NCBI RefSeq assembly: GCF_000495915.1
Contig: NZ_AOFQ01000052.1
Coordinates: 30,635 to 94,634 of the forward strand
Source of the DNA: Stutzerimonas chloritidismutans AW-1
GTDB taxonomy: Bacteria; Pseudomonadota; Gammaproteobacteria; Pseudomonadales; Pseudomonadaceae
Reading direction: 5' to 3'
Length of the DNA stretch: 64,000 nucleotides
The position numbers and the translations under genes are program-made. The number at the start of each line of letters is the position of its first letter. The first letter of the stretch is position 1. A model generated the notes under the pieces. The model had not been told where the DNA came from. It ran no database searches and saw nothing but the letters and a program-made list of their open reading frames with translations. Shown here one piece after another: positions 49,769 to 57,763 of the stretch.

Positions 49769-50092
49769 ATGGATTTGCTACTCGACCTGATCGTCACGCT
49801 GTCGCGCTGGAGCCGCAGCCACCTGTCCGATATCTCCCTGGCGCTGATGGCCACGCTCTTCGTACTGTTCGGCCCGGCAATCAATACCTGGGTAAAGGGC
49901 GCCGTCAGCAGCCTGAACTTCTTTTTCCGCACGCTGATCTTCGTACTGGTCTGCGCGGTGGGCTATGGCCTGGCGATCGTCTTCCTCACCCCGTGGATGA
50001 CCCAGGGGCTGGCCCACCTGAACAACTACAGCCTGGCGCCGGTGCTGCTGCTGATCTTCTTCCTCATCGGCGTGATCGCCGACCGTAACTAG
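49769..50092 (+). CDS. DUF3392-family membrane protein
   Basis: A 107-residue inner-membrane protein with three predicted helices (about 21-41, 50-72 and 86-103). The overall pattern fits the DUF3392 family of unknown function. It starts nine bases after hemW with AAGGA upstream, and ends the run of plus-strand genes that began at metX. Confidence 0.8.
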   Translation: MDLLLDLIVTLSRWSRSHLSDISLALMATLFVLFGPAINTWVKGAVSSLNFFFRTLIFVLVCAVGYGLAIVFLTPWMTQGLAHLNNYSLAPVLLLIFFLIGVIADRN

Positions 50093-50257
50093 TGGCCTGG
50101 TTGGTAAGGTCAGTTGGTCGACTCCGGCGCCCATGGCCCCGATACTGTGTTGCTGCTCCTTGCCATAGCCCCGCTATGACGCGTCGCAGCGCCTTCTCGG
50201 GGCCATGTCCATCCGAACTTGCCTTGACCAACTGACCGCGCAAGCCACTAACGCCGC
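50093..50257. repeat. Large imperfect inverted repeat between convergent genes
   Basis: Three blocks on the left recur in reverse complement on the right. GGTCAGTTGGTC (50108-50119) matches GACCAACTGACC (50225-50236) exactly. CATGGCCCCGA (50132-50142) matches TCGGGGCCATG (50197-50207) exactly. AGTGGCCTGG matches CAAGCCACT with one change. The centre holds CATAGC/GCTATG around CCC (50164-50178). The whole could fold into one long cruciform or RNA hairpin. It has no open frame of its own and no target-site duplication I can see. Confidence 0.75.
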
Positions 50258-50620
50258 TCAGCCTTCGCGAAGAAATCGATCGAGATCGACGGCCTCGCCC
50301 GGCCGATAGCACAGCTGCCGGCGCAGATCCTCGAACAGCGGGTCGTAGATGCCGTGCAGACCGAAGAGGATATCGGCGTCCACCGGCACACCGTGGCGAC
50401 GCAGGCACTGACGGACGCGCTGCAGGAAGTTGCAGGCAACATCGCGGTGCATTCGAAACTGCTCGTCCACCAGGGTTGCTCCGGCCTCGAAGCGCAGGTG
50501 AAAACACGCCCACTGCGGCGCCTCCGGCGTGCCCTCGACACGGTAGTCGAGCTGCAGGTGATAACCCGGTTTCCCGGAAGCGGAAAGGCTGTGGTACTCC
50601 AGTTGTCCCGGTCTGAACAC
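50258..50620 (-). CDS. Small protein of unknown function, GTG start
   Basis: A 120-residue protein I cannot assign. The GTG at 50620 is preferred because a near-perfect Shine-Dalgarno, AAAGGAGGGA, lies just upstream. The longer frame adds 29 Arg/Gly/Ala-rich residues that look non-coding. It lacks a signal peptide or membrane helix. Seen in the chain: LQLDYRVEG, WACFHLRFEAGATLVDEQF and DADILFGLHGIYDPLFEDLRR, suggesting a compact cytoplasmic alpha/beta protein. Its stop lies at the edge of the large inverted repeat. Confidence 0.7.
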   Translation of the reverse strand: MFRPGQLEYHSLSASGKPGYHLQLDYRVEGTPEAPQWACFHLRFEAGATLVDEQFRMHRDVACNFLQRVRQCLRRHGVPVDADILFGLHGIYDPLFEDLRRQLCYRPGEAVDLDRFLREG

Positions 50621-50808
50621 GCGGCTCCCTCCTTTGCGAATGGCGCGGCTGCTTGCCCGGCTGCCGGGCCGCCCGCAGGCGATCATCCCACTGCCGCGCC
50701 AGCCCACTCTTGAGCGAAGTCACTACCCGTGCTCAGCCCCGCCGAACAGGGACAACCTTGTAGCCTCACACCGCCGCAGCGGCGCGCGACGGCAGTTCTG
50801 GTGGTACG

Positions 50809-50834
50809 AAAAAGGGCGCCAGCGGCGCCCTTTC
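50809..50834 (-). terminator. Terminator after the DUF1329 gene
   Basis: AAAGGGCGCC and GGCGCCCTTT form a ten-pair stem over a short loop. On the minus strand a TTTTTCG tail follows. It lies 25 bases beyond the stop of the DUF1329 gene. Confidence 0.88.
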
Positions 50835-50859
50835 GTGCATCTTCTGTTTCTGTCCTTCG

Positions 50860-52197
50860 TCAGTTGCCGCGACGCAGCGCCTGTGGCGAGAAATCACGCG
50901 GGCCGAGCTTGACGTTGAAGTCGTACATCGGCTCGTTGTTGTCCAGCCCATCGACGAAGTAGTTGCCGTCCTTGAGGTGGTAGAGCGTTTCCAGCGTGCT
51001 GTTGAACATCGGCATGTCGTAATAGCTGATCGGATGGCTTTCCTGCAGGCCGATCAACTCGCCCTTCTCGTCGTATAGGTCGACGGCAAGGATCGCCCAG
51101 CTGTCCTCGTCGATATAGAACCGACGCTTGTCGTAGAGGTGACTGAAGCCCTTGCGCAAAGTCGCCTCGACCACCCACACGCGATGCAGTTCATAGCGCA
51201 GCAGTTCCGGGTTCAGGGTGCGTGCCTGGACGATGCTGTCGTAGGGGAGGCCCTTCTGATGCACGGCATAGCTGTTGTAGGGCATCAGCATTTCACGCTT
51301 GCCGAGCAGCTCCCACTCGTAGCGATCCGGCGCGCCGTTGAACGAGTCGACCACATCGGCCGTGGCCAAGCCGCTGGTGTCGGGCTGCAAGGAGTCATAA
51401 GCCAGTGACGGCAGACGGCGCACGCGGCGATCGTCCGGGCTGTAGCGCCACGCCTTGCGAGTGGTCAGCACCTGATCGAGCGGGTCCTGCACCACCAGTG
51501 CCGTACCGGACAGCTTGGCCGGCGCGGTGACACGGTACTTGTAGTACAGCACGGTGTTGTCCAGGTCCGCGTGAGTCATGCCTTCGCGGTTGTAGACGTA
51601 ATAGATGTGCCGATCACGCTTGATGTAGTTGGCCCGGCCACCGATCACCACTGCCTGGTTATTGATCATGTGGCTCTGGTCACCCTTGTAATGCAGGATG
51701 TGATTCCAGATCACCTCGATGCCGCTCTGCGGGATCGGGAAGGGAATGCCGGCTGCCGCGCCCTGGATACCGTTGCCGTTGGCGATGAGCTCGGCGCTGA
51801 CGGCGTTGTAGCGAGTGGCATCATAGATCCGCTGCGGCACCGAGGCGCTGCGGCGGGTCGGAAATACGCGCAGGTGGTAGTCGGGATAACGCTCCAGCAG
51901 CGCCTTCATACCGTCGGACAGCTGGCCGCTGTACTCGTTGATATTGGTGTGATCGACGCGATAGAGCACTGAATCGGCCGCATACGGGTCGGGATGGTGC
52001 ATCCCGGGCTCGTAGCCGGCGGGTGCTGCAACGCCCCCGGTCCAGGGCGGGATCGTCCCCGCGGGATTGCCGCCGCGCTCCGCTCCCAGCGGAGTCAGGT
52101 CCTGCCCCAGTCGCGCGGCCTGCGCGCTGTCTACCTTCGCCTGTACCGATAACGCGGTACAGGCTGCCAACAACAGAATTCCGATCTTTCCGTACAT
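50860..52197 (-). CDS. DUF1329 outer-membrane lipid-binding-like protein
   Basis: A 445-residue exported protein with a signal peptide ending VQA about residue 20. DUF1329 proteins have a LolA/LolB-like beta fold and are often encoded beside DUF1302 proteins and RND lipid exporters; here it stands alone. Visible family features: LGQDLTPLGAERGGN near the N-terminus, RRVRRLPSLAYDSLQPD in the middle and YDKRRFYIDEDSWAIL near the C-terminus. It was not at this place in PAO1 as I recall, so it may be a lineage-specific addition. The 223-base gap upstream shows no clear promoter. Confidence 0.88.
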   Translation of the reverse strand: MYGKIGILLLAACTALSVQAKVDSAQAARLGQDLTPLGAERGGNPAGTIPPWTGGVAAPAGYEPGMHHPDPYAADSVLYRVDHTNINEYSGQLSDGMKALLERYPDYHLRVFPTRRSASVPQRIYDATRYNAVSAELIANGNGIQGAAAGIPFPIPQSGIEVIWNHILHYKGDQSHMINNQAVVIGGRANYIKRDRHIYYVYNREGMTHADLDNTVLYYKYRVTAPAKLSGTALVVQDPLDQVLTTRKAWRYSPDDRRVRRLPSLAYDSLQPDTSGLATADVVDSFNGAPDRYEWELLGKREMLMPYNSYAVHQKGLPYDSIVQARTLNPELLRYELHRVWVVEATLRKGFSHLYDKRRFYIDEDSWAILAVDLYDEKGELIGLQESHPISYYDMPMFNSTLETLYHLKDGNYFVDGLDNNEPMYDFNVKLGPRDFSPQALRRGN

Positions 52198-52420
52198 CGT
52201 CTACTCCCCCAATTGCGCACGATGCTGGGCACCGCGTGGCGAGCCCGGCTATCGGCGTTGCATTGTTATATGGTGTGGGCAGGCATGCCGTCCTGGCAGC
52301 ACTCTTCCCTGGCCGCTGCTGCGGCTCTCGATCTGGGTGTGGCAAGCGACCTGGCTGCCTGGCGCCGCTGATAGGGCAGCCGGGACTAGGTCGCGGGCGT
52401 TTCGCTTTTACTGACCGCGC

Positions 52421-53137
52421 TCAGTCGATGCGCTGGAATTTCAGGTCCCAGACGCCATGACCGAGCCGTTCACCACGGCGCTCGAACTTGGTGATCGGTC
52501 GCTCCGCAGGCCGTGGCACGCAACGTCCATCCTCGGCCAGATTGCGGAAGCCCGGGGCGACGTTCATCACCTCGAGCATGTATTCGGCATAGGGCTCCCA
52601 GTCGGTGGCCATATGCAGTACGCCGCCGATCTTCAGCTTGCTGCGCACCAGCTCGGCGAAAACCGGCTGCACGATACGTCGCTTGTGATGACGGCTCTTG
52701 TGCCAGGGGTCCGGAAAGAACAGCAATACGCGGTCCAGGCTGGCATCGGCCACGCAATCGCGCAGTACCTCCAAGGCGTCGCAACTGTAGACCCTGACGT
52801 TGTTCAATTTCTGTGACACAAGTCCGCTCAGCAACGCGCCGACCCCAGGTTTATGCACTTCCACGCCAATGAAGTCCTGATCCGGCGCCGCAGCGGCCAT
52901 TTCCAGGGTGGAATGGCCCATGCCGAAGCCGATCTCGAAGGTGCGCGGCGCGCTACGGCCGAACACCTCGTCGAAATCGCGCAGCCCGTTCTCGATCTCC
53001 AGGCCGAACTTCGGCCAGCCCTGCTCCAGGCCACGCTGCTGGCCTTCGGTCATGCGCCCGGCACGCATCACGAAACTCTTGATAGTACGGCGGTGCTCGG
53101 TTTGCTGCGCTTCGGCCGCGGGGTTCTGCTCTGTCAT
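52421..53137 (-). CDS. trmB: tRNA (guanine-N7-)-methyltransferase
   Basis: Methylates G46 in the tRNA variable loop with SAM. The 238-residue protein has the SAM motif [15 protein letters not shown] (about 67-81), [12 protein letters not shown], and the TrmB signature [19 protein letters not shown] (about 148-166). thiG ends 65 bases upstream of its start with a terminator between, so it is probably transcribed from its own promoter. Confidence 0.96.
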   Translation of the reverse strand: MTEQNPAAEAQQTEHRRTIKSFVMRAGRMTEGQQRGLEQGWPKFGLEIENGLRDFDEVFGRSAPRTFEIGFGMGHSTLEMAAAAPDQDFIGVEVHKPGVGALLSGLVSQKLNNVRVYSCDALEVLRDCVADASLDRVLLFFPDPWHKSRHHKRRIVQPVFAELVRSKLKIGGVLHMATDWEPYAEYMLEVMNVAPGFRNLAEDGRCVPRPAERPITKFERRGERLGHGVWDLKFQRID

Positions 53138-53156
53138 GGTCTACCTGCGAGAAATA

Positions 53157-53193
53157 AAAAAGCCGGCCCCCGACACAAGATCGGGGCCGGCCA
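53157..53193 (-). terminator. Terminator after thiG
   Basis: On the minus strand, GGCCGGCCCCGAT and TCGGGGGCCGGC form a GC-rich stem followed by TTTTTTATTTC, directly after the thiG stop. Confidence 0.9.
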
Positions 53194-53202
53194 CGAATCG
53201 TT

Positions 53203-53997
53203 TCAGCGAATCAGCCCGTCCAGCGGCGACGAGGCGCTGGCGTAGAGCTTCTTCGGCATGCGGCCGGCGAGATAGGCCAGGCGGCCGGCCTCGATGGCGT
53301 ACTTCATGGCCTCGGCCATCAGCACGGGATTCTGCGCATGGGCGATGGCGCTGTTCATCAGCACCGCTTCGCAGCCCAGCTCCATGGCGATAGTGGCGTC
53401 CGAAGCGGTTCCGACACCGGCATCCACCAGCACGGGCACGGTGGCTTCCTCGAGGATGATGCGCAGGTTGTACGGATTGCAGATACCCAGGCCGGTGCCG
53501 ATCAGGCCGGCCAGCGGCATCACCGCGATGCAGCCCATCTCGGCCAGCTGGCGAGCGATGATCGGGTCGTCGCTGGTATAGACCATGACGTCGAAGCCGT
53601 CCCGGATCAGTACTTCGGCGGCCTTGAGGGTCTCGATCACGTTGGGAAATAGCGTCTTCTGATCGGCCAGCACTTCCAGCTTGACCAGCTTGTGGCCGTC
53701 GAGGAGTTCACGGGCCAGGCGGCAGGTACGCACCGCGTCCTCGGCGGTGAAACAGCCGGCGGTGTTCGGCAGGATGGTGTAGCGCTCGGGGCTGATCACG
53801 TCGAGCAGATTCGGCTCGCCCGGATTCTGACCAATATTGGTGCGGCGCACCGCGACGGTGACGATCTCGGCACCCGAGGCCTCAATGGCCGCACGCGTCT
53901 CCTCAAGGTCCTTGTACTTGCCGGTGCCGACCAGCAGGCGCGATTGATAGGTGCGACCGGCCAGGGTGAAGGGCTTGTCGTGCGGAACTGGGCGCAT
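53203..53997 (-). CDS. thiG: Thiazole synthase
   Basis: Forms the thiazole phosphate moiety of thiamine from deoxyxylulose phosphate, dehydroglycine and ThiS-thiocarboxylate. The 264-residue TIM-barrel protein shows [12 protein letters not shown] near the start, [12 protein letters not shown], the Schiff-base lysine in [11 protein letters not shown] (about residue 105), and [18 protein letters not shown]. The start at 53997 ([10 protein letters not shown]) is the family length; the longer frame adds 15 residues. thiS lies 74 bases upstream. No TPP riboswitch is seen here. Confidence 0.96.
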   Translation of the reverse strand: MRPVPHDKPFTLAGRTYQSRLLVGTGKYKDLEETRAAIEASGAEIVTVAVRRTNIGQNPGEPNLLDVISPERYTILPNTAGCFTAEDAVRTCRLARELLDGHKLVKLEVLADQKTLFPNVIETLKAAEVLIRDGFDVMVYTSDDPIIARQLAEMGCIAVMPLAGLIGTGLGICNPYNLRIILEEATVPVLVDAGVGTASDATIAMELGCEAVLMNSAIAHAQNPVLMAEAMKYAIEAGRLAYLAGRMPKKLYASASSPLDGLIR

Positions 53998-54071
53998 GGG
54001 AATTCCTCGTTCGGACGTGTTGCTGCGGACTGGGCGCCGCAAGGCGGCGTACTTCGGATGAGCGCGACCGG

Positions 54072-54272
54072 CTAGCCGCCACCGATGGCGTGCACCACCT
54101 CGACGTGATCGCCTTCGCTGAGTTCGGTAGTCGCGTGCGCGCTGCGCGGCACGATGTCCCGATTGAGCTCGACGGCCAGACGGCGTCCGGTCAGGTCCAG
54201 ACGCACCAGCAGGTCGGCCACCGACTCGCCGGCTGGCAGCTCATAGGGTTCGCCATTCAACTGGATGTGCAT
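54072..54272 (-). CDS. thiS: Sulfur carrier protein ThiS
   Basis: A 66-residue ubiquitin-like protein that carries sulfur as a C-terminal thiocarboxylate for thiazole synthesis. It ends in the required glycines (VVHAIGGG). The start at 54272 ([12 protein letters not shown]) gives the normal length; an ATG at 54287 would add five residues and neither has a strong ribosome-binding site. First gene of the thiS-thiG pair. Confidence 0.93.
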   Translation of the reverse strand: MHIQLNGEPYELPAGESVADLLVRLDLTGRRLAVELNRDIVPRSAHATTELSEGDHVEVVHAIGGG

Positions 54273-54360
54273 GCTGTTCGCCGCCATTGCGAAAAGGGGA
54301 CGGCATTCTAGCCCGAATCACCCCCGCCACCAACGCGAAGCCCGCGGCCGTTCGTCCCGC

Positions 54361-54741
54361 TCAGCTGCGTATGCGCCAGCCGGCCAGCGCCAGGCAGAGC
54401 CAGCCTGCAAGAAAGGACGTACCCCCTAGCGGCGTGATCATGCCCAGCTTGCCGATTCCGCTGAGGGTGAGCAGGTAGAGACTGCCGGAGAACAACAGGA
54501 TACCGGCGACGAACAGGGCACCTGCCGCAGTCAGGAGGCGGCCGGGCCGATGCAACGAAAGCAGCGCGACGCCAAGCAGTGCCAGCGCATGAAGCATCTG
54601 GTACTGCACGCCCGTCTGAAACACCGCAAGATATGCAGCGCTCAGCTGGCTCTTGAGGGCATGGGAAGCGAAAGCGCCAAGCGCAACGCCGGTCAAGCCG
54701 AACAGCGCGGCAAGGACGATATAAGCACGAATCATTGCCAT
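54361..54741 (-). CDS. DUF423-family membrane protein
   Basis: A 126-residue inner-membrane protein with four predicted helices and the family segment GLTGVALGAFASHALKSQLS near the N-terminus, then GMITPLGGTSFLAGWLCL. Function unknown (E. coli YgdD-like). Divergent from mtgA, sharing a 62-base gap. Confidence 0.88.
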   Translation of the reverse strand: MAMIRAYIVLAALFGLTGVALGAFASHALKSQLSAAYLAVFQTGVQYQMLHALALLGVALLSLHRPGRLLTAAGALFVAGILLFSGSLYLLTLSGIGKLGMITPLGGTSFLAGWLCLALAGWRIRS

Positions 54742-54767
54742 TTCCGGTCGATAGCCTTAGCGGCCGC

Positions 54768-54773
54768 TATAAT
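54768..54773 (+). promoter_or_regulatory. -10 element upstream of mtgA
   Basis: A consensus TATAAT lies 31 bases before the mtgA start. The matching -35 region (CGGTCG at 17-base spacing) is poor, so this is a tentative promoter with a short leader. Confidence 0.45.
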
Positions 54774-54803
54774 GCCCGCTCTTTTCGCCCACGACCAAGT
54801 GCC

Positions 54804-55532
54804 ATGTTGCGAAACCTGCTGCTGCGCCTCTCCAAACTGCTGCTCTGGCTGATCGGCCTCTCGGCGCTGCTGGTACTGCTGTTTCGCTGGGTGCCACCAC
54901 CGTTCACCGCTTTGATGATCGAGCGCAAGATCGAGTCATGGCGCACAGGCGAAACTATCGACCTGACCCGCGACTGGCGGCCTTGGAAAGTGCTGCCGGA
55001 CGATCTGAAGATGGCGGTGATCGCCGCCGAGGATCAGAAGTTCGCCGACCACTGGGGCTTCGACATCGCTGCAATCCGCGCCGCCCTCAGCCACAATGAG
55101 CGCGGTGGCTCGCTGCGCGGTGCCAGCACATTGAGTCAGCAGGTGGCGAAGAACCTGTTTCTCTGGTCCGGCCGCAGCTGGCCACGCAAGGGCCTGGAAG
55201 CCTGGTTCACCGCGCTGATCGAGCTTTTATGGCCCAAGCAGCGCATCCTTGAGGTCTATCTCAATAGCGTCGAGTGGGGCGACGGCGTCTTCGGTGCGCA
55301 GGCGGCGGCACAGCATCACTTCGGCACTGGTGCACCGTACCTGTCGACCCGACAAGCCAGCCTCCTCGCCGCGGTGCTACCCAATCCGCGACAGTGGAGC
55401 GCTGGCAAACCGAACGGCCATGTGAACAATCGCGCCGCCTGGATTCGGCAACAGATGCGCCAGCTGGGTGGCAGCCACTACCTGCAGCGGATCAAACCGG
55501 ACCACCCGGACTGGTGGCCGGGCTGGCTCTGA
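54804..55532 (+). CDS. mtgA: Monofunctional biosynthetic peptidoglycan transglycosylase
   Basis: Polymerises lipid II into glycan strands at the inner membrane. The 242-residue GT51 protein has an N-terminal helix (LLLWLIGLSALLVLLF, about 11-26), the catalytic segment VIAAEDQKFADHWGFD (about 72-87) and RGASTLSQQVAKNLFLW (about 108-124). WPKQRILEVYLN follows. The start at 54804 (MLRNLLLRLSK) puts the membrane helix at the N-terminus as in the family. Confidence 0.95.
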   Translation: MLRNLLLRLSKLLLWLIGLSALLVLLFRWVPPPFTALMIERKIESWRTGETIDLTRDWRPWKVLPDDLKMAVIAAEDQKFADHWGFDIAAIRAALSHNERGGSLRGASTLSQQVAKNLFLWSGRSWPRKGLEAWFTALIELLWPKQRILEVYLNSVEWGDGVFGAQAAAQHHFGTGAPYLSTRQASLLAAVLPNPRQWSAGKPNGHVNNRAAWIRQQMRQLGGSHYLQRIKPDHPDWWPGWL

Positions 55533-55656
55533 ACCAGCATGCAGAACAACCGGCGCAGCAGGATGCAGCACCTCCGGTGCGAGATGACGTGCCTCCCGCT
55601 CAGCCAGTGCGATGGGGTTTGACTATGCAGTATCTGGATCGGACCCGAGAGCAACC

Positions 55657-57585
55657 ATGAACACCTACCTCGTCCGGCTAAGTCTGGGCTATTTCTGCCT
55701 GGCCATGCTGTGGATTCTCCTCGGCGACATGCTGGTCGGCTACCTCGCTGCAGGCGATAGCCAAACCTGGCAAACGGGCAAGGGAGCGCTGTTCGTGGGG
55801 CTTACCACCGTGCTGATATTCCTGCTCGGCCGCCAGCACTTTCGCCGCTTCGACGAACAGCAGCGCGCCCAGCACGTCCAGGAAACCAGCCTGAAGCAGG
55901 CCGCCGCAGTCTTCGACAGCACTCAGGAAGGCGTGCTGGTCACTGATCCAAGCCAACACATCGTGCACGTCAATCCGGCGTTCAGCCGCATCACCGGATA
56001 TAGCACCGAGGAAGTCCTTGGACAGACCCCTAGACTCTTCGCGTCTGGCAAGCACGACGCAGCCTTCTACAACCAGATGTGGCTGGCGCTGAGAGAGCAT
56101 GGCGAGTGGAGCGGCGAGATCTGGAACCGACGCAAGAATGGCGAGGTGTACCCGCAATGGCAGAACCTGCGCTGCATCCATGACAACCAGGGCCAGCTCA
56201 GCCATTACGTAGCGGTGTTCTCCGATCTCTCGGCGCTCAAGCGCTCGCGCGAAGAGCTCGACCAGCTCGCTCATTACGATCCGTTGCTCAAGCTGCCGAA
56301 TCGGCTGCTGTTCACCGAACGCGCCAAGCAGGATCTCGAGCGCGCCAGGGCCAACAAACGCAGCGGTGCATTACTTCTGATCGACCTCGATCACTTCAAG
56401 GACATCAATGAAAGCCTTGGCCACAGCCTGGGCGACGCGCTGTTGCAGGCTGTCAGCACGCGACTGGGCGAGTACCTGGAAGAAGGCATGACGCTTGGCC
56501 GACTCGGCGGTGACGAGTTCGCCCTGCTCTGTGAAGGCTACGGCGCGGAGAAGGCCACCTCGCTGGCGTTGCGCATTCTCGACCGACTGAACGAACCCTT
56601 CCATATCGCCGACCAGGAGCTGTTCAGCAGCGCCAGCATCGGCATCGTGCTGTACCCCTATCCGACCGACGTGCAGAACGTCGAACAGCTGATGCGCAAC
56701 GCCGACTCGGCGCTGTTCAAGGCCAAGAACAGCGGCCGCTCAACCTATGCGTTCTATTCCGAGGAACTGACCAGCCAGGCCCGCCAGCGCGTCGAACTGG
56801 TCACCGCATTGCGCCAGGCCCTCGAGCAAGGACAGCTGCGCCTGCACTTTCAGCCGATCTACGACCTGCGCGAGGGCACGATCACCGGTTTCGAGGCACT
56901 GGTACGCTGGCTACACCCGGAGAAAGGCCTGATCGCACCGGGCATCTTCATTCCCGCCGCCGAGGAAACCGGGCTGATCAGCGCGATCGATCACTGGGTG
57001 CTGGAGCAGGCCTGCAATCAGGCTCGAGAGTGGCTTGGCCAGGGTCGCCCGCTTGGCTTCATCGCGGTGAACATCTCCAGCCGCCTGTTCGGCAACGGCG
57101 AGCTCGACCTGCAGGTCGCCACCATTCTGGCCCGCTGCGGGCTAGAGGCGCACCATCTGGAACTGGAGATCACCGAAAGCGCGGTGATGCAGGACCCGGA
57201 CGCCGCCCTGGAGCTACTGCAGCGCCTGCGCGCACTCGGCGTTCAGCTGGCGATCGACGATTTCGGCACCGGCTACTCGTCACTCCAGCGACTCAAGCGC
57301 ATGAACGTGCACAAACTGAAGATCGACCAGGGCTTCGTCCGCGGCCTGCCCGACGACCGCGAGGACGCCGCTATCACCCGCTCGGTCATCGGTCTGGCAC
57401 ACAATCTGGGCCTCAAAGTCGTGGCGGAAGGCATCGAGACTGCAGACCAGGCGGCGTTTCTGCTGGCGCAGAATTGCGACTATGGCCAAGGCTACGGCTT
57501 TGCACGACCGCAGCCTGCCAGCGACATCGATTGGCGCGCGGCCGAACTCCGCTACGGGCAGAGTTGCCGCTCGTCCGGAGCCTGA
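55657..57585 (+). CDS. PAS-GGDEF-EAL cyclic-di-GMP signalling membrane protein
   Basis: A 642-residue protein predicted to make and/or degrade c-di-GMP. It has two N-terminal membrane helices (about 5-31 and 45-62), a PAS domain (FDSTQEGVLVTDPSQ, about 85-200), a GGDEF domain and an EAL domain. The cyclase motif LGGDEFALL is intact at about 283, but the usual RxxD inhibitory site before it is absent (MTLGR). The EAL half has FEALVRWLHP (about 413), LEITESAVM, IDDFGTGYSS, LKIDQGFV and VVAEGIET, so phosphodiesterase activity is plausible. The start at 55657 is preferred over ATG 55612, which lacks a ribosome-binding site. A hybrid kinase gene follows 178 bases later. Confidence 0.92.
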   Translation: MNTYLVRLSLGYFCLAMLWILLGDMLVGYLAAGDSQTWQTGKGALFVGLTTVLIFLLGRQHFRRFDEQQRAQHVQETSLKQAAAVFDSTQEGVLVTDPSQHIVHVNPAFSRITGYSTEEVLGQTPRLFASGKHDAAFYNQMWLALREHGEWSGEIWNRRKNGEVYPQWQNLRCIHDNQGQLSHYVAVFSDLSALKRSREELDQLAHYDPLLKLPNRLLFTERAKQDLERARANKRSGALLLIDLDHFKDINESLGHSLGDALLQAVSTRLGEYLEEGMTLGRLGGDEFALLCEGYGAEKATSLALRILDRLNEPFHIADQELFSSASIGIVLYPYPTDVQNVEQLMRNADSALFKAKNSGRSTYAFYSEELTSQARQRVELVTALRQALEQGQLRLHFQPIYDLREGTITGFEALVRWLHPEKGLIAPGIFIPAAEETGLISAIDHWVLEQACNQAREWLGQGRPLGFIAVNISSRLFGNGELDLQVATILARCGLEAHHLELEITESAVMQDPDAALELLQRLRALGVQLAIDDFGTGYSSLQRLKRMNVHKLKIDQGFVRGLPDDREDAAITRSVIGLAHNLGLKVVAEGIETADQAAFLLAQNCDYGQGYGFARPQPASDIDWRAAELRYGQSCRSSGA

Positions 57586-57763
57586 TCAGGCGCATATATC
57601 AATAGGCCATTACGACAGGTAAGCTGACAGAACGGTCAACCTCGCCATCATGGAAGGCCGGGCAACCAGCTTTGCGGCATACTGGCTCGACTGCCGCAGA
57701 CTGGCACCGATTCCAGGCCTCCGGCGTCCAATCGGTCAACCACCGCGTACCGCAGCGAAGACG

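Noticed and set aside
50064..50723. A 219-codon minus-strand frame spanning the inverted repeat
   Set aside because: It runs through the palindromic intergenic block and out of frame through the better-supported 120-residue gene with its strong ribosome-binding site.
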